Shown piece by piece: positions 27,947-37,200 of a DNA stretch of 64,000 nt. The position numbers and the translations under genes are program-made. The stretch spans positions 1,495,736-1,559,735 of the forward strand of contig NZ_LFIJ01000002.1 in assembly GCF_001187555.1 (NCBI RefSeq), given 5' to 3'. The notes below the pieces were generated by a model. It had not been told where the DNA came from and did no database searches. It worked only from the letters and a program-made list of their open reading frames with translations. This DNA is from Gilvimarinus polysaccharolyticus. Lineage in GTDB: Bacteria; Pseudomonadota; Gammaproteobacteria; Pseudomonadales; Cellvibrionaceae. Numbering within the stretch: the first letter of the stretch is position 1; each line of letters starts with the position of its first letter.

Positions 27947-29725
27947 ATGAGCCAAACTGCCCCTAAAAAAATTCGCTTAGGCGATCTGCTGGTCAATCAG
28001 AACATGATCAGCCAAGCGCAGCTTGATCACACCCTGCAAGAGCAAAAACTTAGCGGGCGCAAGCTGGGCCAAATGTTAATCGAGTTAGGCTTTGTTGACG
28101 AAACAGAGTTGTTAACGCTGTTGTCCGATCAACTCGATATTCCGTTTATTGATTTAAAACAGTTTCGGTTTGAGCCTGAGCTAGTGAGGCGTTTACCCGA
28201 GATGACAGCGCGACGTTATCGGGTCATATTGCTGCGTGATGATGCCGACGGTTTTTTGTTGGGTATGGCCGACCCCACCGATATTTTTGGTTTAGACGAT
28301 ATTCAGCGTCAAGTCGATAAGCCGTTAAAGCCAGCGGTAGTGCGTGAAGAAGATTTGCTGGATGTATTGGATCTGGTTTACACCCGCGCGAGCGAGATCG
28401 CATCGCTCGCCGGTGAGCTGGATGATGAGCTACAAGAAAGTGCCATGGATTTGGCCGAGGTCGCCGATTCGGTAGGTGACTCGGATGCCCCGGTCGTTAA
28501 ATTGCTGCAAAAGATCTTTGAGGAAGCCATTAAGGCGCGAGCCTCGGATGTACACATCGAGCCCGATGAAGTCGTGCTGCGGATCCGCAACCGTATTGAC
28601 GGGGTGTTGCTAGAGCAGGTGATGAACGAAAAACGGATCGCCACGGCATTGGTGGTACGGTTAAAGTTGATGTCGGGTTTGGATATTTCAGAAAAGCGTA
28701 TCCCGCAAGATGGGCGCTTTAATTTGAAAGTGTCTGGGCGCAATATTGATGTGCGCTTATCAACCATGCCGGTACAGTTTGGCGAGTCGGTAGTGATGCG
28801 ATTACTCGATCATACCGACGGGGTGTTGCCTCTGGAAAAAGTAGGCATGCCACCTGAGATGATGGCGCGGTTTCGGCATATTATTTCCCGCCCGCACGGT
28901 TTGGTCTTGGTAACCGGCCCCACCGGTTCGGGCAAAACAACCACCTTGTACGGCGCTCTTTCGGAGCTTAATGAGCCCGAGAGTAAAATTATTACCGTAG
29001 AAGACCCTGTAGAGTATCGGCTGCCGCGTATTAACCAGGTGCAATTACACGAGCGAATCGGCCTTACTTTTAACAGTGTGCTGCGAGCGGCGCTGCGACA
29101 AGATCCCGACATTTTGCTGGTCGGCGAGATTCGCGATGCCGAATCGGCCGAGATTGCGCTGCGTGCGGCTATGACCGGCCACATGGTGTTATCAACATTG
29201 CACACTAATGACGCTATCACCTCAGCTATGCGTTTAATTGATATCGGTGCCGATGGCTATTTAGTTGCCACCGCATTAAAAGCAATTGTGGCACAGCGTT
29301 TGGTACGCAAGATTTGTGGAAGTTGTAGTCAAGATTATCAGCCTAATGCGAATGAGCGGCAGTTGATAGCCTCGTTAAGTGCACGACGCAAGGCAAGTGC
29401 TGCTCAGTTTAAGGCGGGCACAGGTTGTCCGCACTGTCATAATACCGGTTACCGTGGGCGTATTGGTGTGTTTGAAATGCTAGAAGTAAACACCGCTATG
29501 GCCGAGGCTCTACGGATTAGTGACATTAGTGCATTTGCTCGCGCTGCCAGTAGCAGTGCACGGTTTTCGCCGTTAAGTGAAGCTGCGTTTGGCTACGCGA
29601 TAGATGGGTTAACAACACTCGAAGAAGTGATGCGCATTAGTGCGCAAATTGATGACGAGATTCCAGGGGTAATGATTGCCGGCGGCGTTACGGCACAAGG
29701 TGAGCCTGAACATGGCGGTATTTGA
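27947..29725 (+). CDS. mshE: MSHA extension ATPase MshE
   Basis: GspE/PilB-type ATPase of 592 residues that powers pilus extension. The N-terminal MshEN domain has the tandem c-di-GMP motifs RLGDLLVNQNMISQAQL and LGQMLIELGFVDETELL. Walker A GPTGSGKTTTLYG, the Asp box, Walker B ILLVGEIRDAESAEIAL and a tetracysteine zinc site (CGSC and CPHC) follow. MshE of Vibrio binds c-di-GMP through this domain, so pilus output is probably tuned by that messenger. ATG at 27947 is preferred to GTG at 27935. Confidence 0.95.
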   Translation: MSQTAPKKIRLGDLLVNQNMISQAQLDHTLQEQKLSGRKLGQMLIELGFVDETELLTLLSDQLDIPFIDLKQFRFEPELVRRLPEMTARRYRVILLRDDADGFLLGMADPTDIFGLDDIQRQVDKPLKPAVVREEDLLDVLDLVYTRASEIASLAGELDDELQESAMDLAEVADSVGDSDAPVVKLLQKIFEEAIKARASDVHIEPDEVVLRIRNRIDGVLLEQVMNEKRIATALVVRLKLMSGLDISEKRIPQDGRFNLKVSGRNIDVRLSTMPVQFGESVVMRLLDHTDGVLPLEKVGMPPEMMARFRHIISRPHGLVLVTGPTGSGKTTTLYGALSELNEPESKIITVEDPVEYRLPRINQVQLHERIGLTFNSVLRAALRQDPDILLVGEIRDAESAEIALRAAMTGHMVLSTLHTNDAITSAMRLIDIGADGYLVATALKAIVAQRLVRKICGSCSQDYQPNANERQLIASLSARRKASAAQFKAGTGCPHCHNTGYRGRIGVFEMLEVNTAMAEALRISDISAFARAASSSARFSPLSEAAFGYAIDGLTTLEEVMRISAQIDDEIPGVMIAGGVTAQGEPEHGGI

Positions 29726-30932
29726 ATACAAGGGGCGAGACAGCCAAGGCCGTGCGGTAAGTGGCCAGCTAGAATCGGGTTCGCCCGAGCTAGCGGCGGG
29801 CACTCTGGCGGGGCGTGGTGTTACCCCTATCCATATTGCCGAGTACCAAGCCAAAAAAGATACCTTAGAATGGCTCGGTGTGCTCAACCAAAAAACCAAA
29901 GTACAGCTGTCCGATCTTATTGTTTTTTGCCGACAAATGCACACGATTACCAAAGCTGGCATTCCGCTGGTTAAGGGTATTCGCAGTCTTGCGGCCTCGC
30001 TTAAACATTACACATTACAAGCAACGTTAAATGATGTCGCCGATAGATTAGAGACGGGCTTAGAGTTGTCTGTGGCAATGCGTTCGCACCCCAAGGTTTT
30101 TAGTCCGTTATTTATTTCACTGGTGTCGGTGGGGGAGAACAGTGGCCGGCTCGACTTGACCTTTATGCAATTGGCCGAATATATGGAGCGAGACTTACTC
30201 ACCTCGCGTAATATTCGTCAGGCACTGCGCTACCCGACGTTTGTTATTATCGCGTTAGTGTTGGCCATGGCCGTGATTAACATTAAAGTCATTCCCGCGT
30301 TTGCCGGTATGTTCAGTAAATTTGGTGCCCAGTTACCATTACCCACCCGTATCCTTATCGGTGTTTCAGATTTCTTTGTTGCTTATTGGCCGCTTATGCT
30401 GATTGCCGCTATTGGTAGTGCGATTGCCGTTTGGCATTATGTAAAAACACCGGCGGGCGCTAAGTTGTGGGGCAAGAAGAAGTTAAGTTTGCCCATTATT
30501 GGCGATGTCATCGAGCGCGCCTCTATGGCGCGTTACTCACGCTCGTTTGCGCTAATGCTGGATGCTGGGATGCCATTGAGTACTGCACTCGACTTGTGTG
30601 GCAAAGTAATTGATAACGCTTATCTAGCTGAAAAAATTTACAATATTCGCAGCGGTGTCGAGCGCGGCGAGACTTTGTATCAAACCCACTTAATGAGCGG
30701 TATGTTCACCCCGCTAGTGCTGCAAATGATAGCCGTAGGTGAGGAGAGTGGCCAGGTCGATACCTTGCTGGCCGAGGTGGCCGGCTTTTACGAGCGCGAA
30801 GTCGATTACGATGTGAAAAAACTGTCGGATAAAATCGAGCCATTATTGATTGTCATTATGGCCGGTTTTGTATTGATACTAGCGCTTGGTATTTTTCTTC
30901 CCATGTGGGAAATGTACAACATCCAAAAATGA
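29712..30932 (+). CDS. mshG: MSHA inner-membrane platform protein MshG
   Basis: GspF/PilC-family protein of 406 residues with two repeated T2SSF cytoplasmic domains (FCRQMHTITKAGIPLVKGI; FALMLDAGMPLSTALDL) and three membrane segments, around residues 170-190, 215-240 and 375-400. It anchors the ATPase motor. ATG at 29712 lies inside the last codons of mshE, giving a 14-bp overlap. Confidence 0.93.
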   Translation: MAVFEYKGRDSQGRAVSGQLESGSPELAAGTLAGRGVTPIHIAEYQAKKDTLEWLGVLNQKTKVQLSDLIVFCRQMHTITKAGIPLVKGIRSLAASLKHYTLQATLNDVADRLETGLELSVAMRSHPKVFSPLFISLVSVGENSGRLDLTFMQLAEYMERDLLTSRNIRQALRYPTFVIIALVLAMAVINIKVIPAFAGMFSKFGAQLPLPTRILIGVSDFFVAYWPLMLIAAIGSAIAVWHYVKTPAGAKLWGKKKLSLPIIGDVIERASMARYSRSFALMLDAGMPLSTALDLCGKVIDNAYLAEKIYNIRSGVERGETLYQTHLMSGMFTPLVLQMIAVGEESGQVDTLLAEVAGFYEREVDYDVKKLSDKIEPLLIVIMAGFVLILALGIFLPMWEMYNIQK

Positions 30933-31453
30933 GGATATCCCGCCCCCCAGAGTCTACTGGTCAGCGAGGTTTCGCGCACTACAGGCTTCTGTGGGTAAGC
31001 ATTGTACTGTCGTTACTGTTGGTGTTTGCTCTTGGCTATTATCAACGCTTAGTTCACGACTCGCAGCGTTTTGCGTTACAGCTACAGGCGCGCAATTTTA
31101 GTCAAGCTGCCACGGTAATACGAGCCTTTTGGCAGTTGCGAGCCAAGCCTGCCGATAGTCTAGAGTTAAACGGGTTTGTATACCGAGTTAATAGCGGCGG
31201 CTGGCCGTTGGATGGCGAGCCTATCGCCGCAGGCGTGGTAATACGTAATAGTGATAAACGTTGTGAAAGGTTGTTATTTTCGTTGATTATTGCGCCAGTA
31301 TCTGCGACAGTAAATACAACGACTAAGCGTAATGCAAAACCTAAAGCTCTTGCTGATGGCGGCTGTCGCTTTTATGGCACAGACACAGGTAGCGCTCTAT
31401 ACTTTGATTATCACGCTCGCGACGGTCGTGTGACAGCAGTCGCTGTAGATTAG
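30929..31453 (+). CDS. mshF: MSHA biogenesis protein MshF
   Basis: Protein of 174 residues with one N-terminal membrane segment (about residues 22-40, WVSIVLSLLLVFALGYY) and a small periplasmic part containing GFVYRVNSGGWPLDG and a CRFYG-type end, as in MshF. Its start forms an ATGA overlap with mshG. Function in the pilus is poorly defined; the name rests mostly on position and layout. Confidence 0.78.
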   Translation: MRISRPPESTGQRGFAHYRLLWVSIVLSLLLVFALGYYQRLVHDSQRFALQLQARNFSQAATVIRAFWQLRAKPADSLELNGFVYRVNSGGWPLDGEPIAAGVVIRNSDKRCERLLFSLIIAPVSATVNTTTKRNAKPKALADGGCRFYGTDTGSALYFDYHARDGRVTAVAVD

Positions 31454-31508
31454 TCGATACCATTTGTGAGTGAAGTGTTACCGCTCGGCTAATAGGGAGT
31501 TGAAGTGA

Positions 31509-31537
31509 TTGGCATGATACTTGAGTACTGTTATAAC
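31509..31537 (+). promoter_or_regulatory. Sigma-70-type promoter of mshA
   Basis: TTGGCA at 31509-31514, 17 nt, TATAAC at 31532-31537: five of six consensus bases in each box with ideal spacing. It would give the major pilin gene its own strong transcript with a leader of about 140 nt. Confidence 0.62.
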
Positions 31538-31543
31538 TATGTT

Positions 31544-31683
31544 CCACTCTGTCAATAGTTTGGCGGCTTAAAAATAAGCACGGAAGACCCTAATACTCTT
31601 GGTGCGTTTGACGCGGGAAGCCCCCAAACGGACTAAATTTAAACAACCGGCCTCAAGTCGGTTAGCATAACTGGAGAGACATT
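31544..31683 (+). promoter_or_regulatory. Structured 5' leader of the pilin mRNA
   Basis: Three inverted repeats lie in order: GCTTA/TAAGC with loop AAAA (31566-31579); CGTTTG/CAAACG (31605-31630) enclosing GGG/CCC; and AACCGGC/GTCGGTT with loop CTCAA (31645-31663), the last ending 10 nt before GGAG, the ribosome site of mshA. Spacing and order suggest a folded leader that may control translation. It contains GACGC...AAGCC, faintly like a c-di-GMP-I riboswitch, but the remaining conserved parts are missing. Confidence 0.4.
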
Positions 31684-32121
31684 ATGAAAAACCAACAAAG
31701 TGGTTTTACCCTGATCGAGCTGATTGCCGTTATTGTTATTTTGGGTATTTTGGCGGCCGTGGCAGTTCCACGTTTTGTGGATCTGTCTACAGCAGCAGAG
31801 CAGGCAGCAGCAAGGGGCGTTGCAGGCGGTTTATCTAGTGCATCAGCTTTGAATCATGCAAATAATATTGCGAATGATGCAGGTTTAGCGACGACAACAA
31901 CCATTACTACGGTTGCTACTTGTCCTGCGGTTGCTGGTTTACTCGATGGCGGTTTACCCGCTAATTACACAATAACTGCAGGTACTGGTACCGCGCTCGA
32001 TGGCGGTGGTGTTGGCACTGAGGGTGGATCTTCAACGTGTACCCTTACGTTAGATACTAATTCTGATGGCACTGCAGAAGCGACACAAACCTTTACGGCT
32101 TACGGTGTTACCGCACCATAA
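31684..32121 (+). CDS. mshA: MSHA major pilin candidate
   Basis: Type IV prepilin of 145 residues. A short leader ends in G, followed by FTLIELIAVIVILGILAAVA: cleavage before Phe, Glu at mature position 5. Two cysteines (near CPAV and TCTLTL) could close the C-terminal disulfide loop. The mature part is rich in Ala, Gly and Thr, usual for a surface-exposed pilin. It has its own promoter and ribosome site (GGAG, 7 nt). Only one pilin of this size occurs between mshF and mshC, so it takes the place of both mshB and mshA of Vibrio. Confidence 0.88.
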   Translation: MKNQQSGFTLIELIAVIVILGILAAVAVPRFVDLSTAAEQAAARGVAGGLSSASALNHANNIANDAGLATTTTITTVATCPAVAGLLDGGLPANYTITAGTGTALDGGGVGTEGGSSTCTLTLDTNSDGTAEATQTFTAYGVTAP

Positions 32122-32126
32122 TTGGT

Positions 32127-32552
32127 ATGAATCAGCGCTCGAAGGGCTTCACGTTAATCGAGCTGATCGCCGTTATCGTTATTCTTGGCGTGATCGGGAT
32201 TACTGTTGGCTCGCGCTTTACCGATAGCGCAGTTGCCTCGGTACAAACAAGCCGCGACGATCTAGTCGCGGCTTTATTTTTTGCTCAACAAAAAGCCATG
32301 GCGCAATCGGGTATCACCTTAGTGATTAACGCCAATAGTGTTAATGTGCTTAAAAATGGTAGTTCAATTAGATTACACCAAGATGCCTACCCACTAACGT
32401 TTGTTAATGGTGTGAGTGTCTCTCCAAGTCAAAGCTATACTTACAATAAACTTGGCCAAATTACCAACTTGGCGGCAACCGCCCAGTTAACCGTCCAAAA
32501 AGCCGGAGCCTCGGCGGTGGTTACCATCGAGCCTAGTGGCTATGCGTACTAA
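32127..32552 (+). CDS. mshC: MSHA minor pilin MshC
   Basis: Prepilin-like protein of 141 residues with leader NQRSKG and then FTLIELIAVIVILGVIGITV. The globular part fits a GspH/FimT-type minor pilin. It begins 5 nt after the mshA stop and overlaps mshD. Minor pilins prime pilus assembly and may sit at the tip. Confidence 0.82.
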   Translation: MNQRSKGFTLIELIAVIVILGVIGITVGSRFTDSAVASVQTSRDDLVAALFFAQQKAMAQSGITLVINANSVNVLKNGSSIRLHQDAYPLTFVNGVSVSPSQSYTYNKLGQITNLAATAQLTVQKAGASAVVTIEPSGYAY

Positions 32553-33030
32553 CCTCTCATCATTTGATTCACTTAGCCGGCGCGCTAGTCGTGGCATATC
32601 GCTTGTTGAGTTAATTGTTTTTATTGTTGTTATCTCTCTCGCCTTAGGCGGCTTACTGGGTGTGTATCAGTTTTCGGTGGTTAACAGTGCCGACCCAGTA
32701 AAGCGTTTACGTATGCTGCAATACGCCCAAGCGCGGCTAGACGCTGTTATGGCTTTGCGATACGACGAGAACACGCCTGCCGGTGGCGTGCCTGCCTGCG
32801 ATTCGGCGGGTGCACTGCCTTGCAATAATACAACCGAAACCGATTATGACGATGTTGACGATTACGATGGTGTAACAGATTCGCCTGACACAAACTCAAC
32901 ATTTTATAGTCGTACCGTAGCGGTAGAGTTAACCAGCTTAAATGGCTTGCCGGCTAAATTAATACAAGTAACGGTTACCACCACCGATGGCGAATCACTA
33001 ACGTTAGCCGGTTACCGGGTGAATTTTTAA
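32542..33030 (+). CDS. mshD: MSHA minor pilin MshD
   Basis: Prepilin-like protein of about 162 residues. The leader is longer than usual and ends in SRRASRG, followed by ISLVELIVFIVVISLALGG, so cleavage precedes Ile with Glu at position 5. An acidic Asp/Thr-rich segment (residues 95-115) follows. An in-frame GTG at 32536 is an alternative start; either overlaps mshC. The stop codon overlaps the mshO start by one base. Confidence 0.8.
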   Translation: MRTNLSSFDSLSRRASRGISLVELIVFIVVISLALGGLLGVYQFSVVNSADPVKRLRMLQYAQARLDAVMALRYDENTPAGGVPACDSAGALPCNNTTETDYDDVDDYDGVTDSPDTNSTFYSRTVAVELTSLNGLPAKLIQVTVTTTDGESLTLAGYRVNF

Positions 33031-33818
33031 TGCGACATTCACCGGTGGCAAAAGGCTTTACTCTTATCGAGTTGATAACCGTTATTGTCATTGTGGGCAT
33101 ATTGGCGGTTATTGGTACGCAGTTTATTGTTAGTAGTGCCGAATCTTACGACACCACCCAAAAGCGCGCACTGTTGGTAAATACTGGTCGCCAAGCGTTA
33201 GAGCGAGTGTCGCGCGAGCTGCGCGTTGCGTTGCCGTATAGCTTGGTACATTTAACCAGTGGCACTTCTGAGTGTATTAAATTTATGCCTATTGCGGGTG
33301 ATGGGCACTATCAAACTCCTATTGTCGCTGGTGTTGGCGAAGCAAAAATTGATACCAGTTATTATCGAACTGACGCCAATCACGCGCGTTATATATCAAT
33401 CGCGGCATTAAATAGCACAGAGTTAACCTTAAGTGCATCGTCGTCTCTTGCGGCATTAGCGGTGACTATGACGCCATCCGCGGCGAGTGGTAGTGGTGAA
33501 TTAGCTTTGGCTGGCACACATGCGTGGCTTAGAAACTCTGCTAACCAACGTTTTTATTTACTCGATGCCCCGCGAGCTTTTTGCCTGCTGGCTGGCGAGC
33601 TTAGGTATTTTAATAATGTGGGCGTTGATGAACAAACCGTGCCACCTGCTGGCAGCTCTACGTTAATTGCTCAAAACGTCGTGAGCGAGGGCACGGGTTT
33701 TAATGTCGGGCTAGATACCGTTACTAACCGCTCGTTGGTAACACTTAGCGTTAGGTTTTCGTTGCGCGGTGAGTCAGTCGCGTTAAAGCAAGAGGTCGCA
33801 TTACGTAATGTTCCTTAA
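33030..33818 (+). CDS. mshO: MSHA minor pilin MshO
   Basis: Prepilin-like protein of 262 residues, leader RHSPVAKG then FTLIELITVIVIVGILAVIG. Its larger C-terminal domain and position match MshO, which resembles the GspJ/PilW group of minor pilins. It contains a helix RQALERVSRELRVALPYS typical of that group. It overlaps mshP by 11 bp. Confidence 0.85.
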   Translation: MRHSPVAKGFTLIELITVIVIVGILAVIGTQFIVSSAESYDTTQKRALLVNTGRQALERVSRELRVALPYSLVHLTSGTSECIKFMPIAGDGHYQTPIVAGVGEAKIDTSYYRTDANHARYISIAALNSTELTLSASSSLAALAVTMTPSAASGSGELALAGTHAWLRNSANQRFYLLDAPRAFCLLAGELRYFNNVGVDEQTVPPAGSSTLIAQNVVSEGTGFNVGLDTVTNRSLVTLSVRFSLRGESVALKQEVALRNVP

Positions 33819-34251
33819 TCGCTATCATTCATTGCCTAACGCCCAGCGTGGTTTTTTATTGCCGGTGGCGGTTTTTATTTTAGTGGTCATGAGCGTTGCG
33901 GCAATTGCTATGTGGCGCTCGACCATTCAGTCCAGTCACTCTATCGTCCAAGAGCTTATTAGTACTCAAGCGTTATACGCCGCCGAAAGTGGTGCGCAAG
34001 CTGGGGTGGGGCAAATATTTACCGGCATCGATCGCGCTGCCGTTAATACTCAATGCGATGTATTAAATCTAACGTTAAATTATTCTGTTACAGGTTTACA
34101 GCAGTGCTCGGCACAGGTGAGTTGTAGTGTTACTACAAGCCCGGATGATACGAGTAGCGTATACATAATCGATAGTGTGGGCAGCTGCGGCACCAGTGTA
34201 ACCGCCGAGCGCACAGTGCGGGTTGATGCTTTTTTGAGCGAGGAGGAATAA
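33808..34251 (+). CDS. mshP: MSHA biogenesis protein MshP
   Basis: Protein of 147 residues with the PilX-like N terminus QRGFLLPVAVFILVVMSVAA: a prepilin-type helix lacking the usual Glu at position 5, as is normal in this group, where the protein is thought to cap or end the minor-pilin complex. ALYAAESGAQAG is the family's second landmark. Cysteines may form disulfides in the short C-terminal domain. It ends 2 nt before mshQ. Confidence 0.83.
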   Translation: MFLNRYHSLPNAQRGFLLPVAVFILVVMSVAAIAMWRSTIQSSHSIVQELISTQALYAAESGAQAGVGQIFTGIDRAAVNTQCDVLNLTLNYSVTGLQQCSAQVSCSVTTSPDDTSSVYIIDSVGSCGTSVTAERTVRVDAFLSEEE

Positions 34252-34253
34252 AT

Positions 34254-37200
34254 ATGATCTTTTCTTGTCGTTCAACCTACTTGTTGTTTTGCACTTTGTT
34301 TTTGTCGTTAGTGTCGTTGCCTGGTTGGGCAGTCTCTTGCTCTGCGGTTTTTACCAATGGCTGGCAAACTAATACCAATAGCGGCCAAATTAGCGCGGGT
34401 TATCAGGCACTGGTTACCGGCGGCAGTAATGTTATCGACTCGGTTAACACAATAATAGAGCTCCCATCTGGCCCTGCGAGTTGTGGCGGCTCGGCTTGCG
34501 CCGTCAGCGGTAGTCCAGCAGCCGCAGCGCCTGTGAGCTTTATAACTGGGGCTAGCAGTAATGGCGATATTATTCTGGGTTATCAAGGTAGTGATTCACG
34601 CGCAGCGGGCGACTATGGCAATGTTATCTTGGCTAATGAATCCGAGTTAACATTGAGTACCGATAATGGCACTTACTTGACTAAAACCTTCTTAGCCAAT
34701 TACCAATCAACAGTTAATTTTGCACCGGGAAGTTATTGGGTCGACGGTAATCTATCGTTCGCTAATGAGGTTACGATTAATCGTCAAGGTGGGTCGGGTC
34801 CAGTTCTTTTGTTTGTTAATGGCAATGTTGTTATTAATCATCTTGCCAACTTTTCGAATTTCTCGGCAGGTGATTTACTGATATACGCAACGGGAAACAT
34901 TAGCCTTCAAACACGTTTAAATGTTCCAGCATTTGTTTATGCCGTTGGCGCGGTACAAACCAATAGTTATCAAGGGTTAATAACAGGTGCCATGTCGGGC
35001 TCAACTTTAGTTGTAGGCCAAGAGCATCGGGTGGATTTTGCTGGGGGCGTGTTAAATAGTGTTGATTTCTCCCCTTTCTGTGGCGATTCAAACCCTGCGG
35101 CCGTACTTGAGGCAAACTGGCGATTTGATGAGTTTAGTTGGCAAGGTAATGCCGGTGAGGTGCTAGACAGCAGTGGTAATAATCGCCATGGCACTAGCTC
35201 GGGTGATGCAACGACATTACAGGATGATCGCGCCATCAGTGGTGATCCAGGGACCTGCCGTTATGGCGAGTTAGACGGTTCTGGTGATTATCTCACGGTG
35301 ACAGGTTTATCAGGTATTCTAAATGATACCGCTAGTTTGGCATTTTGGATCAAAACGCTTCAGACCGGTGACAATGTTGGTTGGCGGGCGCCAGGAATAA
35401 CAGGGATGGAAATTTCTGGTGATGATGATGATATTTTCTGGGGTTGGTTAGATGGATCCGGTCATATTGGAATATCGGTCGGCGATGTCTATACAACCAA
35501 ATCAAGCCAGTCGATCAGTAGCGGTACTTGGCGTCATGTCGCCCTGACGCGTAACGCGGTATCGGGTGATTATAAAATTTATATCGATGGTGTATTAGAT
35601 GCTAGTGGGACAGGTCCTGCTGGTGTTGTAGGTGCAGTTTACAATCGGTTGGGGCGTATTGAAGATACTGGGGGGACGCCGGAAGATTTTTCCGGTCAAC
35701 TGGACGAGGTGTATTTATACAGTGGCGTGCTTACCGATACTGAGGTGAGTGATTTAAAAAATCGCACGCATCCGTGTCCCGGTGAAATTTGTCCGACTGA
35801 TGCCGGTGAGCCACGAGGGGGGATATGGGGTGACTATTATAATACCCGTGATCTTTCTGGTGCAGTGGCTGGGCGTCGAGTGGATGGGCCGATAAATTTT
35901 AATTGGGCAAGTGGAGCTCCAGGTATAAATGGTGTGACACAAAACCAGTTTTCGGTGGAGTGGAATGGTTTTATTCGAGCCACAGAAACGGGTACTTATC
36001 GTTTTCAAACCGCCTCAGATGATGGGGTTAGATTGTGGGTCGATAATCAATTGCTGATTAATCGCTGGAACGATCACGCAGTGACTACTGATACCAGTAC
36101 TTCGGTGAGCCTTGAGGCCGGCAATGTGTATCCAGTGCGAATGCAATTTTATGAAAATGGCGGCTTGGCAGAAATACGTTTGCGTTGGCGTACTCCGTCA
36201 TCTGCTAATTATGTGGCGATACCCGCAGGTACGGATGGTCCCAATCTAACCTCAGGCCTTTATTACTGTGGTACCGATCAGGTGGCTTATTATGAAATCA
36301 GCCATGCTGGCGCTGGCCTTACCTGCGAGGCAGAGCCTATAAGAATTACGGCGTTCGATAGTACCGGTATGCCGATCGCGCCACCGGCCGGCACAAATTT
36401 AAGCTTGGGGACGTCTCCAGCGACTGGTGTTTGGCCTGAAGGTAGTGTCTATACCTTTACCGGTACCGAGTCGCAAATTGATCGTTATTTACGTCAGAGC
36501 CAACCGGCGACGTTAAATATTAATGTTTATGATGGTCAGGTCAGTGAGTCAGCAACAGCAGACCCTAGTATTGTATTTGCCGATGTGGGCTTAAAGTTTT
36601 ATCAAAGCCAAACGCTAGAGCCTATTGCCAATCAAGTGGCCGGAACTGAAGATTCGAGCCCAGTGTTGCGCATAGTACAGGCTGATGATGAGACTGGCGC
36701 TTGTGTTGCCCGGGTACAAAATCCCTCCTTGGATGTCGCTTTGGGGTTTGAATGTATTAACCCTGTTAATTGTGTCGCCGGACAAACGCTTACCCTTGCT
36801 GACACGAGTGTTGGTGCTAACAACCAAGGTGCTAGTAGTAACTTAACAGCGGTTAATCTTAATTTTAATGCGAACGGTTTTGCTGCTATTCCATTGATGT
36901 ATACGGATGTTGGCGCAGTGCGTTTGCATGGCGCATTAACACTGCCCGAGGAAGGCAATAACCCTGCGATCACCGTGACCGGCGCGAGCAATTCGTTTGT
37001 GGTTAAGCCGTACACTTTGGCCGTTAGCAGCGTAAACCGAGCCGATGCAACGGCAAACCCCGAGACACAATCGGCCGGTGCAGGCTTTGTGGCGGCCGGT
37101 GAGGCGTTTACTGTGACGGTCGAGGCACGTAATAGTGCGGGTAATATCACGCCCAACTTTGGCAATGAATCTACGCCCCAGAGGCCGCGGTTAGACCCAT

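Noticed and set aside
31510-31526. Sigma-54 promoter (TGGCATG-N4-TTGAG) before mshA
   Set aside because: The -12 element lacks the required GC (it has GA at that place), while an overlapping sigma-70 pair is much better.
31580-31683. c-di-GMP-I (GEMM) riboswitch before mshA
   Set aside because: Only a GACGC...AAGCC resemblance is present. The GGCAAACC segment with GAAA tetraloop and the 3' receptor part are not seen. A covariance-model hit would reverse this.
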